From Tetrahymena thermophila SB210 (lineage: Eukaryota > Ciliophora > Oligohymenophorea > Hymenostomatida > Tetrahymenidae): a stretch of DNA of 64,000 nt. Every line of letters starts with the position of its first letter. Position 1 is the first letter of the stretch. A program made the position numbers and the translations under genes. Where the stretch lies: contig NW_002476401.1 in NCBI RefSeq assembly GCF_000189635.1, forward strand, positions 1 through 64,000. Reading direction: 5' to 3'. Positions 11,950 to 25,303 of this stretch are shown here, one piece after another. The notes below the pieces were generated by a model. That model did not search any database, was not told the origin of the DNA, and saw only the letters and a list, made by a program, of their open reading frames with translations.

Positions 11950-13404
11950 TCATTCATTTAATAAGTCAAACAAGATAGATGATGGATTTATTACCATAAA
12001 AGGCTAAATATATTTATTGAAGCATATTATTGATAATATTGGTTACTTATACTAATTCAGATTAGGATTATTTTTTATACATCTGAAAAGGATAATTGTT
12101 GCCTCTGAAAATAAAAATCCATAGTTAAATCTGCTTAAAAATATGCTAGTTCCATAGGTAGGCACAATTTAATATTAAATATAGGTCCAATTTGAAATAT
12201 GAATGAATTCTTCTTCCATTAGTAACTGTTTTAATTTACAAGGACATTATTCAGCAGACCAGTTTGAAAAAACAACTTAAATATTCTTTTTGAGAATTTG
12301 TGATATTGCTTTCTAAAAATAGTAAAATTAGCATTCTTTTTCTTCGTTTTCAAAGGTTTCGTGTATGTTTTAGTAATCGTTATGAATATAGTAAGTTTTG
12401 ATAAATCTATGATCTTTATTCATAAATTTAATGCACTATTTTAGTTAATTTTCTTTTGATATCCAAAAAAGCTTCTTTTAAAAGGTTATCTTACAAAAGA
12501 TTTTCCATTAAAATATTAACATTGAGGTAATAAATGTCATTGCAAATATCTAATTGACAAGGAAAATAGGATTTTAATCAACAACTATTTTATTACTAAA
12601 AAAGTAACCAGTTAAAAGACCTAGCTGAGCTAAAAAATTTAGATAACTAATTGATAAACTTGCAGCTTTAATAATATAGTTGTAATCATATTCATAAATT
12701 TCAGCTAAAAAAAAATAATAATTGTTCATGCAATAATGTATTGCAAAAATCAAAAAAATTTAATACTTCCTATTATTAATATTTTTATAGAAAATATATA
12801 ATAAGTTAGGTAGAAGTAAAGCAATATAATAATATCCTAAATTAATTCCAAATGAGCCATTAAGGAGTATAGCCTAAGAAATACTAAAATAATGAGCACC
12901 TTATTGCATAATTGATAAAATAATTGATTTTATTTGGAAATTTTCTTAAAAAAAAGCATTTAAGACTCCTGAGAAAATCACAAGCATCACAAAATTAGAG
13001 TAGGCGAGGTTTATTAAATATAAAGATATTGTAGACCTTTCTCCTAAAATATCTAACCCAAAGAAAAATACTAAATCAAGGAGAAGTAAGGGGTAAACTC
13101 TGCCAAAAAGTTTTGTAGCAACAATACCATTAAAAGAAAATTTCAGCTCTGAAAAAAAATAGTAAATAAATCCAACTTGTAAGATATCCATAACAAAAAA
13201 TATCAAATTAGAAATACTGAATCCAAATTTTTGGAGCATTAGCCAAATAGTAATAATTTTATCTAGAGTAAAAAGCACTATATAACATATGAAAAATGCT
13301 ATATATCCTTATTTAAAAAGCTCTACTACCAAGAATATGTGACAGATATTTATTCCGTAAAATATAAAAGAAATAAAAAGTAAAATAGCTTTTTCCTTTT
13401 TCAT
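11950..13404 (-). CDS. Multi-pass membrane protein, family copy 1
   Basis: A single exon of 485 codons goes from ATG 13404-13402 to TGA 11952-11950. The first 300 residues contain roughly eight hydrophobic helices; the C-terminal 180 residues are hydrophilic with scattered Cys and His and are probably cytosolic. It is clearly related to the gene at 14986-16584: both have KLFGRVYP followed by a long hydrophobic run ending VFFFG(L/F)DI, and both end in FMVINP...DL. The family is not one I recognise; the number of helices recalls XK-related or transporter-like proteins but no diagnostic motif supports either. The pair lies head-to-tail on the same strand, so it probably arose by tandem duplication followed by strong divergence. 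Confidence 0.75.
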
Positions 13405-14985
13405 AGTATTTTTAATTTTTTCAGATTCTTTATTTTACTCTTATTATTACACTTGTAATATCAGTTTTTAATGAGTGAAATAATATAAATCAGTTTAAAA
13501 TAATACATATAAATAAAATAGATAACATTAACGCAAGCCTCTACAACTATTTTTTTCTTTTGCAAAGTAATCAGAATTTAAAGTTTATCACTAAGAGGAT
13601 CTACTTATTATTTAAGGAAGTCAAAGCCTCACTAAAAATATAAAGGCATAAAAAGATATTTCGTCTTTTTAAATAGACACTAATAATTAAAAATTCAACC
13701 TTTTCAATAAAAATACCACTTATTGTATTTCATAAATTGTATTATTGCAATATGGTGTAACACTAAACTGATTAATTTATAATGCTAACAAAATGAGAAA
13801 TATTGAAAATTAGCATTTAAATTATAAAAAAAGAAAATTGTAAGAGAAGTATGAATTTGTTTGATTATAAATTGGAATGCTAAATTTATCATTCAAAAAT
13901 TACAATACAAAAAACAAAATAATTTTTTAAAAAATCATCAAAAAAGAATGAAAAATATTTATCATAAAAATTAATAGTGATCAATATAAAAAACAGAAAT
14001 CTTGATAAAATGGCTGACTATCTTTTATTATAAATTGAATTTATTATGAAATTTATTCTAAGATAATATACTTTTCTTTCTTATTTTTAAAACAAAGAAA
14101 GAGGAAATTTTTATTCTACTAATTAAAATGTTTTATTTTTTGCAAATATAAGTTTACAAAATAAAATTTTATGTATTTAATCATAAAGCAGTATTTCATA
14201 TTTAACTAGAAACGCCTTTTAGAGATAAGATTAAAAATATAGTCTTTTCTTAAAATACTGATTACCATCAATTAGATAGATTTCAAAGTTAAGGAGAATC
14301 AAAAAAATTTTAATTATTAAAAAGATCACCTTAGAGATTAGTGAACAATAAGAAATTTAATTTTTCTATCATTTTATCTTACCTTAGAGAGCAGAGGCTG
14401 AAAACCCTTTTTTTAAAAATTAAATTTTTTTCATTTTGATTTTAAACAAATGAAGAATATTTTAAAAGTATAATTTTAAATATATACTTTATATTCTTTA
14501 AAATGCAAAATATTCTCAAAATAACTAGCTGTTCATTTATGATAAATATTGCAGTTCAATAATGTATAGGATGGATTTCAAAATTAATAAACAAAATCCT
14601 AAATTATTTATTAATATTTATTTGAGTAAAAATATTAATTTGTCAAAATAATTAATTAATCTAAATTATTATTTAGTAAATTGTGTTAATATATTCTTAA
14701 ATATATCTTTAATTTGTATGGATAATATTAATAGTATTTTTGATGTTAATTAACATTTGGAGTTATTTAAGCTTTAAAGTATAATAAAATTTTTTTTTTG
14801 ATTCAAGTAATTGCACAAATTTGAAAAGTATATCAAATTTTTTTGTTGTGTTTTAGAAATATCAAAAAAATGGAAATATTGTAGAAATAGATTTTTATAC
14901 AAAAATTAATACAAAAATTATTATATTTTTATTATTTTTTAGTAAATTTATAAATAGTTTATTTTGAATAAATATTTCGCTTGCT
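13405..14985. other. Intergenic between tandem paralogs, nothing recognised
   Basis: The spacer is 1.6 kb of AT-rich DNA between the two related membrane-protein genes. I see no third copy or fragment of the family here and no repeat. Confidence 0.55.
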
Positions 14986-16584
14986 TCAATAGAATAAATC
15001 GATTATTATCAGCTAGGGGTTTATAACCATAAAATTTTGAATTTATTTAGAGTATAATATTAAACTTAGCGAAAGAGTCTTTAAATTTGATAAATATTCA
15101 TATTCCACCTTGCACTTCTTTGGGTACACATTTTAAATTAGCTATGTGGTTGCAGGAGTAAAAAGATAACCTTTTTAAATTCTTTCATTTATTATTTGTG
15201 GTAGTTATGCTTAATATCTATCTATTGCTAATTTGATCATACATTTTAAAATATAGGGTTATTCTATTAATAAGCTCATCATTTTTTAACAGTCACAGAA
15301 TGTATTTTCGAATCTATCTTCATAGGATATTATAACTTTTCTTTTAAGGAATTCTGTTAATTCATTCGAAAATTGATAATACAAGCATTCATGCTCATCT
15401 TTCTAATTTTCAATGTTTTCTTAGCTTAACTTAGTTGACTCTATATTCAATATTGATTTTACATCTTTTGGTATGTTTTAATTATTTTAAATAGTGTTTG
15501 GTTTGGGATTCTTGCACTTGATCCATCTCTTTTAGCAAATATAAATAGCTAAATATTTTAATTTATTATTATTTGGATTTTAATTGTTCCTAATAAAATC
15601 CTTCAATGAGCTTTCTGTATTTATTTTCACCCACTTCCAATCAAAAACAACTGAAATCAGCTTTGGGAAAAAAGAGATGAGAAAAACTGTACTTAAAATT
15701 AAGCACAAGATTAAATTGACTATAAATAAATTGCTTGACTAAAAATAATCTTATGATATTTGATAATAGCTAAATCCTATGACCATGCCAAATCTAGCAA
15801 ATTAATTAAAATAGCATAAAAAGACAGGATTCTATATCTCAGACTACTTTTACATCTCCATTTACTATATATCGCTATCCAATAAAAATTAATAATTCAT
15901 TAAGACTCCCATAACTAAATAAAAAATGTTCAATTCTTTATAAGAATAATCTCTCTCTAGCTTAACTAAGTTGTATATGACATTTAGCAATATGACAATC
16001 AAGTAATAAATACCACAATTAACTCCATTTTATCTATCAGTTACAAGCAATATTTAGCCTAAACTTAGATAATATGACATATGGTTCAAAATGGAAAGTA
16101 GAATTTCTATTTTAGACAATTATTTACAAGCCTTACTTGCTATTCTACACAATGCACCTGCATATAAAGACCATAAAGCAAAGTTTATGTATATCAATAC
16201 AGCTAGTTCATTATTTATTTTTTTATTATTGAAAATATCAAATCCAAAGAAGAATACTAGTTGCAAAATTAACATTGGATAAACTCTACCAAACAGCTTA
16301 TATAGTAGCACTCCCTATACAGAAAATAGGTAGTTTTTGAATTTATAACTTAAAAAATCAAGTTGTATTATATCAAGACATAGAATCCAAATATTTGTCT
16401 GCTAGCCATACTTAGTAAATTTTAGTATTATCAAAACCAACTTTTCGATTGCATACAAGACCCAAAAAAAAATAAAATATCCTAAAAATCCGTTTATTAA
16501 TAGCTATATTGAGATGTAAATGTTAATTGCATCTAAAATAAATAAAATCAATGAGTTTATTAGAAATATTTTTTCATTATCCAT
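14986..16584 (-). CDS. Multi-pass membrane protein, family copy 2
   Basis: A single exon of 533 codons goes from ATG 16584-16582 to TGA 14988-14986. The architecture matches the neighbour: about eight N-terminal hydrophobic helices, then a hydrophilic C-terminal region of roughly 230 residues, longer than in copy 1. Shared landmarks are YKLFGRVYPM, VFFFGFDI and the terminal FMVINPQL. Function is unknown. The 3' end of this gene, including part of the 3' flank, is duplicated as a decayed fragment at 27158-27485, about 12 kb to the right, so this locus has acted as a donor for segmental copying. Confidence 0.75.
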
Positions 16585-17225
16585 TTCTGTTTTCTTTTGT
16601 TTTGTTTTTGTTTTGCTAAATTATTACTTTGAAGTTTTAATATTTTTTAAAAATTAATTCTTGGTTTGAATTAAAGTTATTAGCTTGAATCTATTTATAT
16701 CTATAAATTTTACTTTTAATAGATTTGCTTGATCAGTATCAATTCATCAAAGTCTACTTCAAAAACTCAATTATAAAGTCTAAGAAAATTATAATTTCAT
16801 AATTGATTATTATATGAAAATGAGATAATTTGAAAATCCAGTGTAAGCCGTGTAAGAAAAAACTGGTATTAATTTTATTCGAACTAAACAAATTTATAAT
16901 TTTCATAGAATTCAATTGATTATTTTAGTAAGACAAGTTTCTTCTATCATTCTAATCTCTTTTTATAGTTTTATTATAAATAAAATTAATGAATATTAAT
17001 TTATAAAATGTATTAGCATGAAAATTAATATTTCCGTTATATATTTGCTTAAATTTATTTATTTATTAACCAGACTCATTAAACAAATCAATTTGAAAAT
17101 CTTCATTTAAAAAATTTATGAATAATAAAATCACTGTAACGAATTTATTATGTAACTTTACAAGATTTATTTTTCTAAAATAAAATTAGATTTATTTACT
17201 AAATAAATATGAAAATTAATAAAAA
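16585..17225. other. Intergenic, nothing recognised
   Basis: About 640 bp of AT-rich DNA separates a minus-strand start from a plus-strand ORF start. No motif or repeat is evident. Confidence 0.55.
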
Positions 17226-17618
17226 ATGATTTAATAACAATAAATTGAATAATTAGAATAATAAAGATAATAAATAGAAGATGAAAAGAAATAATTAGAA
17301 TACGATATTATTAATTCAAAATTAAAAAAAAGAAGAATATATTTTATTTAAAAATCAAATGATAAAAATATTATTGAAAAAAGATAAAAAACTCATTTTA
17401 AAGATGCATTTAATTTAATAAAAAATAAAGAATATAGAAATAAAGCTATTAGTACAGTATATCATATTTTATTATAAAAAAAATAAAAAATAACAAGTAT
17501 TGATATTAATAAAATAACAAATGTATAATTAACTGAAATAGAATAAGATTTAATAAAAAGGGCTGATAACAAGTTAAATATTTTATAAATATTCAGAAAA
17601 TATGGTGAAAATTTATGA
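17226..17618 (+). CDS. Small Gln/Lys-rich ORF, doubtful
   Basis: A 131-codon frame from ATG 17226 to TGA 17616-17618 begins with a Gln-rich stretch and continues as a Lys/Ile/Asn-rich, probably helical protein. The product is not recognised. After the TGA the same frame stays open for another 67 codons to TGA 17820-17822, with a similar residue mix, so this may be a broken longer gene, a UGA that is read through, or simply chance in a genome with one stop codon. It ends just before the convergent receptor gene. Confidence 0.3.
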
Positions 17619-17856
17619 TAGAAAGAATTTGTGAAGATTTAGGGTAACTTCATATTTTATGAATTTTTTAACAATTTTTAGAAAATTTTTCAAAGTAAAT
17701 AAGATGGAATTATGAAAATTATTTCGATTAAAGATTTTTGTAAAGAAAATGAAATTTTAAGAAATAAAGACAATGCAAATAAAAAAAATAAAATGAATAG
17801 ATTCAAAATAAACAACACCTGATTAAAAAACAAAACAAATAAAATTTAAACTATTT

Positions 17857-20800
17857 TCAAATAGTTAAGCTAGACACAACATTGCTTAAGCCGAAAATAG
17901 CATACAATTTATAGAATATAATATTCTTTTATATATTTTTTAATATAACGATCTTAAAAAGTGCCAAGATTGACTAAACGAAGATAAAGTCAATTCCTAT
18001 AACTAGAAAGAATTAAACGTATTTTGAATTAGCATAGTCTGGCTCTTCATTGCTTATAACAGCTAAAATAACGTAATAATAAAATAGTAATAAACATACC
18101 ATAAAAAAGGTAGATAATTTTTGCCCTACTCTAATTATTTTATGAACTATTTTTATTAAGAAAACTCCAACTTCTATGATTATTGAGCTAACTATTGAAA
18201 TTACTATTTTTTAAATGGCATTATAGCTTTCATCAAAAACTGTTGACAGGCAAAGAGAGTGGATTACCCTCAAGTAAATAATATTGAATCTAATTGGTCT
18301 TGAAAGAGAAGGCTCATATGTATAAATTGTATTAAAGTAGGCGTGAAATACTTTAAATTATACAAAAAGAGATAATTTTTTAAGTTGTTCTATTGTTTAA
18401 ATTTCATCTTCCTTTAATTTATCATCTTAATTTACTAAATTTTTTATGCTGCTCTAATCTTAAAATGTACTTACAGTTATCTTATTTGGATTTATTAATT
18501 TGTCTTATTTTTCTTCTTAAAAAGCATTTAATTAACCTTAATTTAGCTTTTCATCTTAAATGTTTGGCTACTCTAACTCTTAAAGCTATTCTGATTTGAC
18601 TTATTCCTAGAGTTAAAGTGGCTTATTATTAAGATTTTTCAATTAGTTTGGCTATTCAGTTGATATTTAATTTTCTAATTTTAAAAATTCAATTTTTTAT
18701 GATTCAATTTTTTCATTTTTTAAAATTGTTAAGGTATTTAAAAATTTTTGTCTATTTCTTCGATTATTAGTATTTATTAGGTCTTGCTAATCTTAATTAT
18801 TAGTTTAATATATAACTCCATTTAATTCTTAAATACTTTATAATTACAAGCTTGGTGTCTAATTCTTTCCACTATTAGGAGGATTTTCTTATTCCAATGC
18901 TATAGGCATAATCTAAGAGATAGTAGTTTTGCTAAATTTTTTATCTAGATTTCTACCATAATAATATAAACCAAATTATAACAATGTTATAGTAAAAAGA
19001 GTCCAAATAATAGCATATAAATAAAATTTCCTAAAATTGGTTATGTTATAAAATCCATCTGAGCTAAAAGCTTCTTTTACATTTTTATTTATAAGCAATG
19101 ATTCTAGATCATCAGTCACAGTTGTAGGATTTGTGCTTTTACATTGGCAATAAAATTTATTATTCTTTTATGCATTGGTACATCCTTTAGAAGACCAAGC
19201 CTATGATTATTGCATTTAGAGGCAAGTCTAATTATTAGGAGAAGGTTAAAGATCTTAAAATTTAAATATGAAAATATTTTATTAATTATCATTTTAATTT
19301 TCCTTTATGTTTATTAATTTTCTCTTGCTATTTATGTTGCTCGTTTGTTCAAAGTTAGAACCTTATTGATATAATAATCTATTAGAGTTTGTGTTTACTA
19401 AGTCTAAAGAATATTTTATTACTGGATTCTAAGTAATTGTTATGCTTGAGTTTACTTATTTTAATTATTAAATATAATTCTAGAATTCTGATGTTTATTA
19501 GAAGGGATTTTGAGAGTAAGTAGTCTAACCTAAATAATAGGTATTCGATGTTTCTGAATCCTAATAATCAAATATAACTTCCTTTAAGTTTTTTTAAGTA
19601 ATTTATTAGCAATCTAGTGATATTAAATTACCTTACAGCTATACTCCTCCTTAATTAGGTAGAGTTGCTTGGCTTAGGTAACTGCATATTTAGTCTGATA
19701 TATTCATTTATTGAGATATCAAATAATTGGAAAGAGTTTTAGTAGTTGAATTTAATACTTTAAAAGAGTCTACTATATTTTGGAGAAAAACATTGTTGTT
19801 ATTCAAAAACATATTATCCTAACTAATTAAAGATTATTAATTTTATAGAATTGTATTTAGCTAGCTTAGAATAGCGATGGTCGAAGATTCTTATTAACTA
19901 GTTATAGATTATTATAGTTGGGCAATTACTTTGTTTGCATATGTTGATAGTAAAGATGAATTAGGTAGAGAATTAACTTAGCTTATTATTAATTATATGA
20001 GCTATGATTTTCTAGTATTGATTGATTCAAGTTTATATACGGGATAGTTCTTGGATATTTCTTCTCCTATGACACACAGGTTTAAAATATTTTAGGAAAT
20101 TGTTTAACTACCATCAATTTTAAAAGCTTAGTCAATAATACTGTTGATTTAAGTTTCGTTTTGAGAAAATGGTTATATGTTTACTTATAAGGTTGTATTG
20201 TAAACAGCTAAAAAGTTATCTATAGCCTAAGCCATTAATGTTAAATTTCCTGAAGGGAGGATAGTACTAAATTCGTTTTATAAGCCTTAATCCATTATTT
20301 ACCTTCTTAGGATATAATTTGGAGATATCTATTCTTACTAATAATCAGTATCATTAAGGTAGTAAAAGAACTAATAAGATATTGGCGCATTAGCTGAGGT
20401 GCAACCAGACATTTTGATTTAAAAAATTGTTTAAAGAGCTTATCCACTAAGACTGTTTACAGAGAGTACACAATTATTGGGTGGTAAATTTATATTAAAG
20501 TTAGTAATGCTTAAACTAGGCATTATGTAATAAGGATTGTATGCGCTGAATCTTACTTACACAATAGCATTTGATGGAAGGATATTTACAAAATAATCCC
20601 ATATTCTAAACCTAACTTTATAATAATCAAATTTTATAGCTCCTACTACTGTATTATTATAAAGTACTGCACCAGCATAGCTTAGCAAATCAGAAGAAAC
20701 ATTAATTCCATATATGAGAGTTGCATCAATATCTTAATTAATGTTGACTTAAATCAATTAAGATTAATCTTTAAATTTAACAATTAAAATAGGTATATCA

Positions 20801-23800
20801 GTTTCTGATAAGATTACCATAGTTGACTATAATTTTTAACGGGAATCTTTGTTTCCTGTAAAAGTAAATAACAGAGATTAATAAGGACTAAAAGTTGAAC
20901 CTGGTATTGAAATACTAGAAACATTTTGCTGCAAAACTATAGGATGGTTATTGTAGTCATAGCACTGATTATCATTTTGATTAGAGGTAAGGGATACACA
21001 ATCCCACTTTAAATTAATTTGTTAATCTTAATTTGGGTCTTCAATCTCAAAATCTCTAGCTTATCCAGTTAAATTTAAGGGTAGTTTGAAGCCAAATACT
21101 CCTTTTTATCCACCTACAATCTATATAAATAAATTAGATATATTAGGCGTAATAGTTTATGTTTTTAATTTAGAGATTGATGAATCACTGACTAGAGAGG
21201 TATTTACCTTAATTATTAATTAAAAAAAGTCATTAAATATTTAAATTTTAATAATTTATTTTACGTTTAAATCAAAAACTGTTTAACTAGGAATAGAATA
21301 TTTTTCAACTAAAACTAATGTTTAATTATATTTAAATTGTGTTAGGTTTTAATTCAGCTTAGGCACACTTTTAGAGTTTATCTGTATGTTAAGAGGTTCA
21401 TTAGTAATTATTGGTCCACTCTAATCACATATTTGCACATAGAAAGAGAGATAAATTCTTAAATCCATGAATCTATTTTTAAAAATTATTTTTTTATTTA
21501 ATTATTCTTAGATTTTATGTTTAAAAACTAAATTCTGAATAAATTTTTTTGTTTTTTTAAACTAAATTAAGTCTATAAAATATAAATAATCTACTCTATT
21601 TTAAGAGTAAAATTAAGTGCTTATTACCTATAAATTGGATAACTTTAAGTTTCTAATTTAATAACCAAGTCTTTTTATCTGACAAAGAGTGTTGTGTATT
21701 ACTACTTTAATGAAGAATTGACTTTAAGTAAATATTAGAAAGAAGCAGTAATTTTAGTGTTTGGGGGAATTAGTTGCTTTAAAATTACTAAAGAGATACT
21801 CCTTTAACTGTTAGCATTCGAAACAATGCTATTGACTGCTTAAAGATCGTTTTAATCTAAACTTGGCGAAGATTATACACTCCAAGTGAAGCTTTTGAAC
21901 CCTCTTGAAGCATCGTTTATAATATCTGCTACTGAAAAAACGATGTCATAGCAAGTATTTTGAGTTTTACTGAATTAAATAGTAACTTAAGGCTGTTGAG
22001 TATCACTCCTTAACTGCTGAACTTTGGTCAAATAAAATGTGTCTATTAAGAAAGTGTTACTAATTTAATAACTCAGAACATTTGATATGAAAGACAGATT
22101 ATCATTTTCCATGATTTAAGCATCTTTACCTATTAATAAAAATATATTAACTTTTACAAAAGATAATTTTGTTAAATTTACTGAGTTAAACTATGATTTA
22201 AGTTCCTTGTATAGAGCAGTTTGGAAGAGTGCCAATAAGTTGAAGAGTAATATCTTGAAATATATTATTACACTAAAAGTTTTAAATTTATGTCAAAGCA
22301 ACACCAAAATCAATAACCAAAGTAGGGGAATCAATAGCTAAAGTAACTTGTAAAACAGCAATTTTATTATAACTACATTGAAAGAAAATACCTCTATTAT
22401 CAATACCATTTTTGCAGACACATGTATTCCCTGAGATTTCCATAGAATCATAGCAGTCTAAACATATACTACTTTACTTATATTAACAAGATCTACATGT
22501 GTTAGCACATGCTTGGCAATCTGGTTTTATGTACTCTTAGCATTAAACACATTACCACAAGGTTGAATCTTCTTTGTAATTATTTGGGCACCACTGATAG
22601 CAATATGATCCAAGTTAATACCATCCTTAATAACAGCTCCTGCATTAACTCTAATTAGGTCCAGTGCATGATTAGCATGATGAATGACAATTTTAACATT
22701 AATAATTTTAAGTAGGATCTCTAAATTAATTTTATTAACAAACATGCAAGCATTTATTGACTTATGAAACGTACTCATTATCCTATGTACAAGTATTACA
22801 GCTTTATCCATTAATACAAGATATGCAATTATCAATGCAGTCAGCACATAAATAGTTATTTTGGGGGTTTCTATATTAATTACTATTGCAAATAACTAAG
22901 CAAGAATTTACTTCGCTAACATACTCGTAATTGCTTTAGCACTAACTGCAACTTTAACCATCCACACATTTTTGACAATTACTTACGCAATTAGTGCAAT
23001 TATAAAAAGTTGAATCTCTATATTAATTTTGTTGGCATATAATTTTACATTAAAATACTTATTGAATGAATTCATAGTTTGCTGTACAAGTGTCACACTA
23101 TTAATCTTATGAACATTATGTGCAATTGGTTATACAAGGGTTACACTACTAGGCCATGGTTTACAAATTAATAAAGGTGAATTATCCTGCTGGGCAAATC
23201 ATTTTGCAATATTGTAATGAATTATTATTTGGGTTTTTAGTTTAAGTATATCCACTAATGCATTGAGTACAACTTAAATTTTAATCACAATTAGAGCACC
23301 CTTGATAGCATTGCTAATTTAGGGATAAATAAAAAATTTTGTTAAGAAGTTAAATAAATAGAAAATTAAAAATTGTTTAAAATAACTTTTATTAAAAAAT
23401 AAAAAATTTTATAAAAATTTTATCTAAATTCTTTAAGATAAAAATAAATAATTAATATTTATAATTTTAATCTGAAATAATTAAATATTTCTGAAGTAGT
23501 TTGGAATAATTATTGTGATAAAATATTGGAAATTACTGCGCATTATTTATTTTGAGAATTATATCCATATCCAATCTAGCAGTTACTACAGTCATCAGAT
23601 TTAGTACATGCTTGGCAATGAGCAATACAAGATCTGCACTCTTATGACATGGTAATATTATTAGTCACGAAATTGTACTATCCCACTGAGCAATTTTTTT
23701 AGCAGTACTGTAGGGTGTTATCATTTGGTTTCACCTTCTGAGTGTATCCACTAATGCATTAAGTACATCTTTATTTATTTTAGCTACAATTAGAACATCC

Positions 23801-25303
23801 TTCAGTACATGTTTGCTTTTAAGTTAAAGAGTATAATTAATTAATGAATCAAAATTTGTTTGAAGTTTTTAAATTTGGAAAATAGCTTTATTAAAAACAA
23901 TAAAAGTTGCTGAAATAAAATTTAATTTCATGATAAAACTATATCCAGTTGATGTCTTTAATCTAATTTCCAAAAATAAAATATTTTCTTCAAACTAATA
24001 AAGAATTAAATTCAATAAAAAAAACAACATTACAAAACACACACTTTATTGAGAATTATATTAATATCCATCAACACATTAGTTGCAATGATTGTTATCA
24101 GTACAGATTAAGCAATTGGCAATGCAATCGGCACAATCTTATTTCAGATAGTTAAATTAAAGAAAACGAACAAATTATTTTTAAGGGCAATCTCTATTGC
24201 AAATTTTTTAATTTGGAACGTAAATTTCAGCAGTCATATATGTGAATCCACTCAAGCAAGCATCATTGCAGTTTTACGTATCACTACATGAATAACACCC
24301 TTCTTGGCACTTTAATTTTAAGTAAAAGTAAGCAATTAAAAAGATTTGAATTTTTAAAATTGCAGAAAATAATTTTATAAAACTAAATTAGAAAGGTGGA
24401 AGGGCAGTATGTCTATTTCACTATAAACTTAAAGTAATAATGATTGATACCGATATTCAATTGAAAAAGCAAAAATAAATATCCTTTATATTTGGCCTTC
24501 CTCTAAAAACTAAAAACGAGTTAAAAAAGTAAAAATTATTTAAAGGAGTTTGCATTAAATAACAAAACTAACTTAATTATCAATTTTTGATAATTTAAGT
24601 AAATAATTATTTAATTAAATTTAGATATTAAAATTCTATTTATAAATAAATATGTTTTGAATATAATTAAGTGTCTATAATACCATGATCCCTCTTAGTT
24701 AGATTACAAACTTATAAATTAAAGAGCTACTAAGGTTAGCGTCTTGAAGTTTAACAGTAATTTGATTTTCTTAATTCAGAAATTTAATATCAAATTCTCC
24801 AAAACTTGTATAATTATAATATATTTGATCTGCAGGGCAATCATTTAAATTTTACCAATTAATTAAATCTCTCTATTCATTTTATTTTTCACCACTGACA
24901 AGTGTTAATTTTGAGCTTAATGGTTTATGTGATTTAAGGTATATTTAAATATAGGCATTTTGAAAAGATGGACTTTTTAATGAAATAAATTAAATATATT
25001 TTTTTCAAAAAATAAGAGATACACTTGCCCAAATAGGACTTTAACTGTTATTGTATCAGAATCTGAGGTCATATGATTAGGAGATGTGCAAAATGGGGTT
25101 TGCTTTACAGATGATGAATACGGTGTGAATATTATAGGTTAATCATTAAGTAAGTCTATCCTTACATCTGCTGCAACTAAACTTATCAGCAAAAACGGAT
25201 CTTATAAATTAAAAATAAATTTATTAAAAGTAAATTTGATATTTGATTTACAAAAAAACTTTTAAATCAGATTGTATTTTTAGAGTTCTTTCTTTATATG
25301 CAT
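17857..25303 (-). CDS. REJ/GPS-type receptor-like protein with furin-like Cys-rich repeats (2099 aa)
   Basis: Eight exons: 25303-25252, 25200-25023, 24972-24708, 24309-24034, 23815-23537, 23313-22182, 22129-21628 and 21472-17857, summing to exactly 2100 codons. A signal sequence lies near residues 16-28 (FFYPFLLISLVAA). An N-terminal Ser/Thr-rich domain is followed by furin/EGF-like Cys-rich repeats from about residue 166 to 610, a long REJ-like beta-rich region, and a GPS-like motif near residue 1650 (AWSSKGCTN...FYCQCKSTN). One membrane helix follows, then a Gln/Asn-rich loop of about 190 residues and roughly four more helices. The architecture resembles ciliate REJ-domain proteins distantly related to polycystin-1 extracellular regions; a surface receptor or adhesion role is inferred. 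Splice sites are GTAA.../AG except the 24973-25022 donor (GTATCT). The long intron 24310-24707 is the least certain boundary. Confidence 0.82.

Noticed and set aside
11744-12007. Plus-strand ORF of 87 codons
   Set aside because: It overlaps the 3' end of the clearly coding minus-strand membrane-protein gene and is its shadow.
16120-16311. Separate short membrane-protein gene
   Set aside because: It is only the part of the 533-codon gene at 14986-16584 that lacks TAA/TAG codons.
11950-16584. Assignment of the membrane paralogs to the XK-related scramblase family
   Set aside because: Helix number and length are compatible but no family motif is visible; naming it would be a guess.
22527-22847. 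Minus-strand 106-codon ORF read in a different frame from the Cys-rich repeats
   Set aside because: It is an off-frame reading of the receptor exon 23313-22182; the true frame gives regular cysteine spacing.
24310-24707. Extra exon inside the long intron of the receptor gene
   Set aside because: The segment has open frame in one phase but a spacer-like AT-rich composition and no cysteine pattern; joining its flanks in phase 0 gives a coherent protein.
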